From an uncultured Chloroflexota bacterium (GTDB lineage: Bacteria > Chloroflexota > Anaerolineae > Aggregatilineales > Phototrophicaceae), in contig CAIVEA010000210.1 of assembly GCA_903904765.1 (NCBI GenBank), positions 1 through 20,898 of the forward strand: a DNA stretch of 20,898 bases. The letters are read 5' to 3'. A program made the position numbers and the translations under genes. Below, piece by piece: positions 1 to 5,215 of the stretch. Each line of letters begins with the position of its first letter. The stretch's first letter is position 1. Below the pieces are notes generated by a model. That model ran no database searches, was not told where the DNA came from, and saw only the letters and a program-made list of their open reading frames with translations.

Positions 1-824
1 AACACGGCGGCGGGAACGGCCCAGACCGAGTCTTTGCCCAGCACACCCGCAAGGAAATCATCCGGCACGAAACCGTGAATGCCCGCGCCGATGGCAATCC
101 CCACCACTACATAAGGCCACACCTTGCCCACAATGTCGCGGGTGCTGACGATGGCCTCTACGAAACGCTCATGCCACGTCAGACGGTGCGCGGGGTTCTG
201 GCCTTTGCTGCCCACTTTGATTTGATAGACGAACGGCTCAATCTGTTTCTCCAGATGCATCCGTCCGATGAGGATACCCGCAACAATGGCGATGGTCATA
301 CCGGAGAGCAGATACAACCCCGCCACTTGCCAGCCGAACATGCCGAACAACATCCCCAACGCCACCTCGTTAATCAACGGCGCGGCCACCAGATACGAGA
401 AAGTGACCCCTAGTGGCAGTCCGGCCTCCACAAAGCCGATGAACAACGGCACTGCCGAGCAGGTGCAAAACGGGGTGATGATGCCCACGCCCGCCGCTAG
501 CAGATTGCCGATGCCTTCGCGCTTGCCGCCCAACCAGCGGCGCGTCTGTTCGGGGGTGATGAACGTCCGCAGCAGGGTAATCACGAAGATCATGCCGGAG
601 AGCAGCAGCATAATCTTAGGCACATCGTAGACGAAGAAATTGAGGGCACTGCCCAACGGACTGTCGGGCTGGAGCGCCAGCACGCGATAGGTGATGAAAT
701 CCGCCACTGCGGGCAGGTTGCTATAGATGACCACCCACACCACCGCCGCCAGCGCCACCCACGCAAAATCGCGGCGGGGGCTGTGCTCCGGCGTGGAGGG
801 GAGAGGACGTGTTTGCGAAGCCAT
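1..824 (-). CDS. Permease of the YraQ/ArsP (DUF318) family, 3' end cut by window edge
   Basis: This is an integral-membrane export permease of the YraQ/ArsP family, whose members expel arsenicals, metals or thiol-reactive compounds; the substrate here is unknown. About 274 residues are present and the C-terminus lies beyond the left edge. Hydrophobic segments occur near residues 20-40, 68-86 and 105-130. The family signature TPFCTCSAVPLF is at about residues 117-128, with Cys120 and Cys122, followed by a VAAPLINEVA segment near 147-156. The ATG at 822-824 is preceded by AAGGTG four bases upstream. It is third in an operon-like order after arsR and a thioredoxin, with a 77-nt gap that carries its own operator-like repeat at 836-855. 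The family call is firm; the transported compound is inference. Confidence 0.88.
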   Translation of the reverse strand, partial: MASQTRPLPSTPEHSPRRDFAWVALAAVVWVVIYSNLPAVADFITYRVLALQPDSPLGSALNFFVYDVPKIMLLLSGMIFVITLLRTFITPEQTRRWLGGKREGIGNLLAAGVGIITPFCTCSAVPLFIGFVEAGLPLGVTFSYLVAAPLINEVALGMLFGMFGWQVAGLYLLSGMTIAIVAGILIGRMHLEKQIEPFVYQIKVGSKGQNPAHRLTWHERFVEAIVSTRDIVGKVWPYVVVGIAIGAGIHGFVPDDFLAGVLGKDSVWAVPAAV

Positions 825-835
825 GCTGCACCTTT

Positions 836-855
836 ATATTCCAGAAACAGAATGT
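836..855 (-). promoter_or_regulatory. Candidate ArsR operator upstream of the permease
   Basis: The plus strand shows ATATTC at 836-841, eight bases, then GAATGT at 850-855. This is the same architecture as the perfect ATATTC-N8-GAATAT repeat at the arsR promoter (1520-1539), with one arm base changed. It lies 12-31 nt before the permease start codon, adjoining the ribosome binding site, so a bound repressor would block transcription or initiation there. No convincing -35/-10 pair is visible beside it. Function is inferred from the match to the first site. Confidence 0.55.
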
Positions 856-901
856 TCTTACTCGAAAAAACAACCCGGCCAGCAAGCAGGGCTGCGGATG
901 C

Positions 902-1150
902 TCAAGCGGATTCGGTTTCGCTTGCCAGTTTGACGATCTGGGAACGCGCTGGAATGCGTCCGCTGGAAACAACTTTCTCGTTGATGACCAGCGCCGGGGT
1001 GCTCATCACCCCGTAAGCCATGATGTCGGCATATTCGGTCACTTTAACAAGGTCATACGGGATGCCTGCGCCATCCAGCGCGGCACGGGTTTCGGCTTCG
1101 AGGCGTTTGCAGTTGGCGCAACCTGCGCCCAGCACTTTAACGGTCAACAT
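902..1150 (-). CDS. Small redox-active thioredoxin-family protein (MTH895-type)
   Basis: An 82-residue protein with a thioredoxin-like fold of the small redox-active disulfide protein type. The active-site motif GAGCANCKRLE places Cys11 and Cys14 at the start of the first helix, and the later MSTPALVIN segment carries the usual cis-proline. There is no signal peptide, so it should be cytoplasmic. Small thioredoxins of this kind commonly sit beside YraQ/ArsP permeases and ArsR regulators, where they may deliver thiol-bound substrate or electrons. The ATG at 1148-1150 is preferred; an in-frame TTG two codons upstream (1154-1156) is closer to an AAGG but is the weaker start codon. It lies 14 nt after the arsR stop, so the two are probably co-transcribed. 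Confidence 0.87.
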   Translation of the reverse strand: MLTVKVLGAGCANCKRLEAETRAALDGAGIPYDLVKVTEYADIMAYGVMSTPALVINEKVVSSGRIPARSQIVKLASETESA

Positions 1151-1164
1151 GGTCAATCAGCCTT

Positions 1165-1509
1165 TCATTGAATCTGCGACAGCAGAATGGTTGCACAATT
1201 CGGACAGGGACAATTTGCAAGCGCGGCGGATTGCGCGGACGGTGCGCCGAGCAGCAACCGCAGGGTTTCGAGAAGGCGATCATCAGCCAATCGGTAGTAG
1301 ATTTGCAACCCATCGCGACGGGTATCCACCAGTCCGGCTTCGCGCAGCGTCATCAATTGCTGCGAGACATACGCCTGCCGTTTGCCGAGTGCCGCCTCGA
1401 TGTGACACACGCAAATCTCGCCTCCACGCAGCAGATCGAGGATGTGCAAACGGGTGGGGTGAGCCAGTGCATTGAGCAGATCGGCGGTTCGCTGGTACGG
1501 GTCGGTCAT
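1165..1509 (-). CDS. arsR: ArsR-family metalloregulator
   Basis: A 114-residue winged-helix repressor of the ArsR/SmtB family, which dissociates from DNA on binding metal or metalloid. The core reads ALAHPTRLHILDLL, then GEICVCHIEAALGKRQAYVSQQLMTLREAGLV (helix-turn-helix) and a wing ending in QIYYRL. Cys33 and Cys35 form the CxC pair of helix 3 found in As(III)-sensing members. A C-terminal CPCPNC adds Cys100, Cys102 and Cys105, which could complete the ligand set. The reading frame stays open further upstream, but the ATG at 1507-1509 has GGAG six bases before it. The longer version would also translate the promoter and operator. It heads the operon arsR-thioredoxin-permease and probably represses itself through the repeat at 1520-1539. 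Confidence 0.92.
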   Translation of the reverse strand: MTDPYQRTADLLNALAHPTRLHILDLLRGGEICVCHIEAALGKRQAYVSQQLMTLREAGLVDTRRDGLQIYYRLADDRLLETLRLLLGAPSAQSAALANCPCPNCATILLSQIQ

Positions 1510-1519
1510 CACGTACTCC

Positions 1520-1539
1520 ATATTCGAAAACCTGAATAT
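1520..1539 (-). promoter_or_regulatory. Candidate ArsR operator at the arsR promoter
   Basis: A perfect inverted repeat, ATATTC (1520-1525) and GAATAT (1534-1539), separated by eight bases. It lies immediately downstream of the minus-strand -10 element at 1541-1546, over the expected transcription start, and ends 11 nt before the arsR ATG. This is the usual position for autorepression by ArsR. A near-identical copy precedes the permease at 836-855. Confidence 0.7.
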
Positions 1540-1540
1540 A

Positions 1541-1568
1541 AGTATAGCACCGCCGTGCCTCTCAGCAA
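1541..1568 (-). promoter_or_regulatory. Promoter of the arsR operon
   Basis: On the minus strand, TTGCTG (-35, at 1563-1568) is followed after 16 bases by TATACT (-10, at 1541-1546). The -10 matches the consensus at five of six positions and the -35 is weaker. It sits directly upstream of the operator-like repeat and of the arsR start chosen here. Confidence 0.6.
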
Positions 1569-1620
1569 GAGTGTGGTCTGTCATGAGAAGGCGCTGCCGT
1601 TTGTCTTATTGGGGGATGAG

Positions 1621-1650
1621 TTGCCTAAATGCGCGCACGTTAGATATACT
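1621..1650 (+). promoter_or_regulatory. Promoter of the dinB-like gene
   Basis: TTGCCT (-35, 1621-1626), an 18-base spacer and TATACT (-10, 1645-1650). It is followed at once by the LexA-type box at 1655-1668 and lies 33 nt before the dinB-like ATG. Confidence 0.6.
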
Positions 1651-1654
1651 TTAA

Positions 1655-1668
1655 CGAACAAATGTTCA
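1655..1668 (+). promoter_or_regulatory. DinR/LexA-type SOS box
   Basis: CGAACAAATGTTCA contains a perfect GAAC-N4-GTTC palindrome (1656-1667). It matches the Gram-positive DinR/LexA consensus CGAAC-N4-GTTCG in all but its last base. It starts five bases after the -10 of the dinB-like gene, so a bound repressor would cover the transcription start. That it lies at a gene of the family named for damage-inducible dinB of Bacillus strengthens the call. No other GAAC-N4-GTTC was noticed in the window. Confidence 0.7.
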
Positions 1669-1683
1669 ACAAAAGCGAGATTG

Positions 1684-2178
1684 ATGACTATGAATGCAGA
1701 TGCGTTTCGTGACCTGTATACCTATCATTTCAAAGCAAATCGCAAGCTGTGGGATGTGGGTGTGATGGCGCTGACGGATGAACAATTCACGCAAGATGTG
1801 GGCTATTCCATCGGGTCGGTGCGGAATCACGTCGTTCACATGCTGGGCGTGGATGAAGGCTGGTTCAGCGGCCTGCGTGGTCTGTCGAGGCCGGAATTCC
1901 CGGATGCGGTACACTTCACGGATCGGGCGGTCATCCGCGAGAAATGGGATGGCGTGGAAGCGGGTATGCAGGTTTACTTGAACGCGCTGCGGGATGACAT
2001 GTTGATGCAACCGGCCTTCCCGCCGCCTGAAACGCGGAACTTCCCGCTGTGGCAGGTGCTGTTGCACGTCGCCAACCATGCCACCGATCATCGGGCGCAG
2101 TTGCTGCGGTTGCTGCATGATGCGGGCGCACCGACCTTCCCGCAGGATTATATTTTTCATGTGATGGGGCGAATGTGA
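1684..2178 (+). CDS. DinB/YfiT-family putative metalloenzyme
   Basis: A 164-residue protein of the DinB four-helix-bundle family (DinB/YfiT/DUF664), whose members bind a metal through three histidines and are often thiol-dependent S-transferases. His52 in the HMLGVDEGW segment, and His132 and His136 in HVANHATDHRAQ, give the expected triad. The C-terminal helix HRAQLLRLLHDAGAPTFPQDY is typical. The open frame extends far upstream, but that part is antisense to arsR and contains the promoter and SOS box. ATG 1684 is used; ATG 1690 is also possible, and both have only a weak GCGAGA ahead. The SGNH hydrolase gene follows seven bases after the stop, so the two probably share a transcript and SOS control. 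The enzymatic substrate is unknown. Confidence 0.88.
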   Translation: MTMNADAFRDLYTYHFKANRKLWDVGVMALTDEQFTQDVGYSIGSVRNHVVHMLGVDEGWFSGLRGLSRPEFPDAVHFTDRAVIREKWDGVEAGMQVYLNALRDDMLMQPAFPPPETRNFPLWQVLLHVANHATDHRAQLLRLLHDAGAPTFPQDYIFHVMGRM

Positions 2179-2185
2179 GGTGTGA

Positions 2186-2869
2186 ATGCGAATCGTCTTT
2201 TTCGGGGACAGCCTGACGCAAGGCACGACGGGCGTGAACTTCGTGAACAAAGTGGCGGCGGCTTTCCCCGCACATAAGTTCATCAACCGGGGAGTGAACG
2301 GGGATACTAGTCTGAATCTGTACCGGCGCGTGCAGGCCGATGTGCTGGACTTGCGTCCGGCGGCGGTGTTCGTGATGGTGGGCATCAACGATGCGCTGTC
2401 GGTGGCGGAGGTCGGCTTGCGCCCGTATTATCGGCTGGCGAAGTCCGTCCCCGGCGGCGTGCTGGGCGCGACAGCCTTCCGCGAAAATATGCGGGCGATT
2501 CTGGGCAAGATACTAGCCGCCGGAATCAAGCCGATGGTGGCGCTCCCGCCCGTCGAATACCGTCCGGCGACGGTGGACGCGCTGCGGCAAAATAACGCTG
2601 CCACCCGCGAAGTGTGTGCCGAATGGCAGATTCCGCTGCTAGACGTGTTCGCCGCTATGACCCCTGCCGCTGTGCCGGAGCGCCCGACGGTGGGGCTAAA
2701 GTTCTTCAAGCAGAGCATGGTCGCCACCTTCCGGGGGAGCGCGGTCTATGAGCAAATGCGGCAGGAAAGCGGGTATGCCTACAGTTTCGACGGCATCCAC
2801 CTGACCGAAACGGGCGCGTCCGCCCTCGCCGCGCAAATCATCCCCTTCTTGGGGGCGCAGGGCATCTAA
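2186..2869 (+). CDS. SGNH/GDSL-type hydrolase
   Basis: A 227-residue cytoplasmic-looking esterase or lipase of the SGNH superfamily. The four blocks are clear: FFGDSLTQG (nucleophile Ser9), NRGVNGDTS (oxyanion Gly), VGINDA (oxyanion Asn) and DGIHLTETG near the C-terminus (Asp and His of the triad). No signal peptide is seen. The ATG at 2186 has GAGGTG three bases ahead, overlapping the dinB-like stop region, which suggests translational coupling. A paralogue lies at 4260-4937; both share an unusual RxYY...PGGV....AF segment in mid-protein. The natural ester is unknown. Confidence 0.9.
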   Translation: MRIVFFGDSLTQGTTGVNFVNKVAAAFPAHKFINRGVNGDTSLNLYRRVQADVLDLRPAAVFVMVGINDALSVAEVGLRPYYRLAKSVPGGVLGATAFRENMRAILGKILAAGIKPMVALPPVEYRPATVDALRQNNAATREVCAEWQIPLLDVFAAMTPAAVPERPTVGLKFFKQSMVATFRGSAVYEQMRQESGYAYSFDGIHLTETGASALAAQIIPFLGAQGI

Positions 2870-2875
2870 ACGCAA

Positions 2876-2901
2876 CAGAGGCGACCCGGTGGCCGCCTCT
2901 G
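2876..2901. terminator. Hairpin between convergent genes
   Basis: A perfect 8-bp stem, CAGAGGCG (2876-2883) and CGCCTCTG (2894-2901), with a 10-base loop, lies seven bases after the SGNH stop and 27 bases before the end of the convergent DUF5666 gene. No T-tract follows on either strand, so intrinsic termination is plausible but not certain. Confidence 0.45.
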
Positions 2902-2928
2902 AGCGAATAGTTCGGATATACTCAGGCC

Positions 2929-4098
2929 TTAGTCGCCCTTGCTGTCGTCGCCGCTGTCGTGGCTGCCACTGTCGTCGCTGCCGTGACCGCTGTTGTCACT
3001 GCCATGATTGTCGCCGCCCTTGTCGTCGTTGCTATCATGGTTGCTGCCGTCATCGCTGCTGTGACTGCCGCTGCCATTATCATCGTTGCTGTCGTGATTG
3101 CTGCCATCATCGCTACCGCCGTTGTTCACGATGATCGGGGTTTGCGGGACAAAGATGGTGCTTCCAGCCACGATCATGCGCGGGTCGCTGATGCAATTCG
3201 CCAGTGCCACATCGCCCAACGTGCTCATCGAACCGATGGCAATCGCCGACAGGCTGTCGCCGGGCTGAATGGTGTAGGTCGTCCAACCCGCAGGCTGCGC
3301 CGGAACACAATCCGCCGGAATGACGATGGCGCTGTCGTCGCTGTGGTCGTCGTCGTTGCTGTGGTCATCGGCAACCACAACTTCCACTTCACGGGCTGTC
3401 ACCACGCCGTCCACGCTGCTGGCATGCACCTTGACGGTTTCGCCCACCACCAGCGTTCCCTTGATTTCCGCGCCAGCTGTGCTGATAACTGCGCCCGACA
3501 CGGTGATGCTGTCCGCGCCGATGGCTTCGAGGCTACCGACGATTTCAATTTCGCCATTCGTGAAATCCACCGACGGCTGATTGTCGTTGCCATTATCGTC
3601 AGTGCTGGCGGGCTGCAACTGAATTTCATTGGCAGACCACACGCCATTGGCGAAGCTGGCATGCACCTTGACGATTTCACCCACAACCACACCCGCGCCC
3701 ATTTCAGCGGCGCTGATGTCGAAGGTCATCCCGGCAACGGTGGCGTTGCTGCCATCCAGTGCGCTGAGCGTGCCAACGATTTCGATGCTGTTGGTCAGCG
3801 GGGTGGTGGTATCCACCGCGTTCACCTGACGAGCAACAAACTGACCATTTTCAACTGTGCCTTCGGCCTTCACAATCAGACCAACAGCCAGCGTGACATT
3901 GATCTCGGCGGTGCTGATGTCAATCAACTGACCGCTGATGGTGATCGAGGTGGCATCCATCGCTTCAATCGCGCCCGTCAATTCCACCGGCACAACCGGA
4001 GCTTGAGCGTGAATAATGGATGCGCCGAAGAACATAATGAACAGCGAAACCAGAGCGATGAACAGGCCAACCAGCGGACGATAGCGGTATGTCTTCAT
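2929..4098 (-). CDS. Secreted protein: three DUF5666 repeats, LysM domain, Ser/Asp/His tail
   Basis: A 389-residue exported protein. Residues 1-32 form a signal peptide: a basic start, a long hydrophobic core and an ending in SIIHAQA. Three DUF5666-type beta domains follow at roughly 37-95, 103-163 and 182-240, each built on [VI]G.[LI].A(M/L/I).....I.[VI].G and VG..VK(V/A). After an acidic His-containing linker comes a LysM domain (about 272-320, YTIQPGDSLSAIA ... GSTIFVPQ), a peptidoglycan or chitin-type glycan binder. The last 65 residues use only Asn, Gly, Ser, Asp, His and Lys. The start has GGAGGAG eight bases upstream. Its job may be a wall-bound, metal-binding surface protein; this is inference. 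It is transcribed divergently from the second SGNH hydrolase. Confidence 0.85.
   Translation of the reverse strand: MKTYRYRPLVGLFIALVSLFIMFFGASIIHAQAPVVPVELTGAIEAMDATSITISGQLIDISTAEINVTLAVGLIVKAEGTVENGQFVARQVNAVDTTTPLTNSIEIVGTLSALDGSNATVAGMTFDISAAEMGAGVVVGEIVKVHASFANGVWSANEIQLQPASTDDNGNDNQPSVDFTNGEIEIVGSLEAIGADSITVSGAVISTAGAEIKGTLVVGETVKVHASSVDGVVTAREVEVVVADDHSNDDDHSDDSAIVIPADCVPAQPAGWTTYTIQPGDSLSAIAIGSMSTLGDVALANCISDPRMIVAGSTIFVPQTPIIVNNGGSDDGSNHDSNDDNGSGSHSSDDGSNHDSNDDKGGDNHGSDNSGHGSDDSGSHDSGDDSKGD
2932..3126 (-). repeat. Low-complexity coding repeat (Ser/Asp/Asn/Gly/His tail)
   Basis: This stretch encodes the 65-residue C-terminal tail of the DUF5666/LysM protein. On the plus strand it is a run of related triplets (gtc, gct, gcc, att). 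The peptide SDDGSNHDSNDD occurs twice, 22 residues apart, which indicates tandem duplication. Spurious long frames on both strands arise from the biased composition. Confidence 0.75.
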
Positions 4099-4205
4099 GA
4101 AATTCTCTCCTCCAACCCATTGAATAGAACTGAATGTGTTTGCGACAATACCGACGGCAAAAGTGCAAAAAGGTTTCGGTGACTTTTGAAAACTGGTACT
4201 AAAGT

Positions 4206-4230
4206 CCTGCCAAAACCTGCGAAACCTGCC
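4206..4230. repeat. Three short direct repeats CCTGC(C/G)(A)AA in a divergent intergenic region
   Basis: CCTGC occurs at 4206, 4216 and 4225, each followed by an A-rich spacer, giving a 9-10-base periodicity close to one DNA turn. The repeats lie between the divergent DUF5666/LysM gene and the second SGNH hydrolase, 30 bases before the latter's start. They could be a regulator binding array; no regulator is identified. No clear -35/-10 pair was found in this 161-base gap. Confidence 0.35.
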
Positions 4231-4259
4231 GAATTGAGCGTGGAGAAAGGATGTGACCG

Positions 4260-4937
4260 ATGAAGATCGTGTTTATGGGGAACAGCTTGGTAGAAGGGCG
4301 CTATGGTGGCAACTTCGTAGCAGAGGCCGCCCACCTGCTGCCGGACTGTACAGTGGTGAACGCCGGACGCAGCGGCACAACCGTCCTTAATCTGCTGGAT
4401 AGTCTAGACGACGTGCTGGAGCAAGAACCGGATGCGGTGTTCATCCTCACCGGCGGGAACGATGCGATTTCGTTTTCACAACCGGAGACGCGCCGCTACT
4501 ATCAGCACACACACGGCATTCCGGGCGGCGTAGTCACACCAGAAGCCTTCGCTCAGGCCTACGACAGCCTGCTCATGATCTTGCAAGCCTCGCACATTCT
4601 GACGTGGGTGGGGCTGGGTGCGCTGGAGCATAACCCGACGGCAGCAGCGGCGCTGAAACGCTATAACGCGCTGGCGCGGGAATCGGCGCGGCGGCAGCGG
4701 GTGGCGGTATTCGATCTGGCGGAAAAGCTGCCGCAGGGCGAACAACCGCTGCGTCCGGCGCTGGGAATGCGCGATATTCAACTCATCGGACAGCGCATGG
4801 CAAACGGTTGGGCAGATTATGCGGCGGCGCAGGCCGAAGGCGGCTACCGCTACACCTTCGACGGACTTCACTTTACACCAGAAACCGCGCAGCAGGTGGG
4901 TGCATGGGTGGCGGAATTCATCCAGCAGAATCGCTAG
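4260..4937 (+). CDS. SGNH-type hydrolase, GNSL variant (paralogue)
   Basis: A 225-residue paralogue of the hydrolase at 2186-2869. Block I reads FMGNSLVEG, so the usual GDS is GNS, while the nucleophile Ser9 is kept. Block II is NAGRSGTT, block III is TGGNDA, and block V is DGLHFTPET with the Asp and His of the triad. The RRYYQ...PGGVVTPEAF segment corresponds to RPYYR...PGGVLGATAF in its paralogue. There is no signal peptide. AAAGG lies nine bases before the ATG. Its placement beside a secreted wall-binding protein may be functional or chance. Whether the GNS variant alters activity cannot be told from sequence. Confidence 0.87.
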   Translation: MKIVFMGNSLVEGRYGGNFVAEAAHLLPDCTVVNAGRSGTTVLNLLDSLDDVLEQEPDAVFILTGGNDAISFSQPETRRYYQHTHGIPGGVVTPEAFAQAYDSLLMILQASHILTWVGLGALEHNPTAAAALKRYNALARESARRQRVAVFDLAEKLPQGEQPLRPALGMRDIQLIGQRMANGWADYAAAQAEGGYRYTFDGLHFTPETAQQVGAWVAEFIQQNR

Positions 4938-5004
4938 GCGTTGCAACTTTTCCCGTGTTCGTGCGTATTAGAGAATATGATCGTAGCGCATACAGGAGGT
5001 TAAA

Positions 5005-5166
5005 ATGGGTTGCGGACGCGCATTGTTATGCATCCTTTTCCCGCCGCTGGCGGTGATTGATCGCGGCTGCGGCACGGTGGTCATCGTGCTGGCGCTCACG
5101 CTGGCGGGCTGGGTTCCGGGCGCGATTGCCGCGCTATTCCTGAACTTCACCGCCGCACAGAAATAG
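5005..5166 (+). CDS. YqaE/Pmp3-family small membrane protein
   Basis: A 53-residue membrane protein that is easily missed because of its size. It matches the YqaE/Pmp3 (UPF0057) pattern of two transmembrane helices: ALLCILFPPLAVI (about 6-18) with the family's FPP-L-AV motif, then VVIVLALTLAGWVPGAIAALF (about 25-45) with the LTLAGWVPG motif. Members are stress-related proteins affecting membrane potential. A full AGGAGG stands at 4994-4999, five bases before the ATG. A weak promoter, TTGCAA at 4941 with TATTAG at 4966 (19-base spacer), may serve it. It carries Cys3, Cys9 and Cys22. A strong terminator follows at 5173-5204. Confidence 0.85.
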   Translation: MGCGRALLCILFPPLAVIDRGCGTVVIVLALTLAGWVPGAIAALFLNFTAAQK

Positions 5167-5172
5167 TCCTCG

Positions 5173-5204
5173 TCACGCCTGCTCATCTGCATGGGCAGGC
5201 GTGA
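5173..5204. terminator. Strong bidirectional terminator hairpin
   Basis: A 13-bp stem with one G-T pair, 5173-5185 against 5192-5204, has a 6-base loop and starts seven bases after the yqaE-like stop. On the plus strand it is followed by gtctttcccc, a modest T-tract. It lies between two convergent genes and can end both transcripts. Confidence 0.75.
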
Positions 5205-5215
5205 GTCTTTCCCCT

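Noticed and set aside
866..896. Possible terminator between the thioredoxin and permease genes
   Set aside because: Only a 4-bp perfect stem with a distant T-tract; too weak to call.
1510..1584. Longer N-terminus for ArsR
   Set aside because: It covers the -10 element and the operator, and the ATG at 1509 has a well-placed GGAG.
1168..1683. Upstream extension of the dinB-like reading frame (open for 172 codons before ATG 1684)
   Set aside because: It is antisense to arsR and would translate through the promoter and LexA box; DinB-family homology begins only after 1684.
2932..3126. Possible CRISPR-like or tandem non-coding repeat
   Set aside because: The units are triplet-based and irregular and encode the acidic tail in frame; no spacer structure.
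2959..4182. 407-codon open frame antisense to the DUF5666/LysM gene
   Set aside because: Its Ala/Val/Ile-repeat start mirrors the biased codons of the real gene's tail; no domain, no ribosome binding site.
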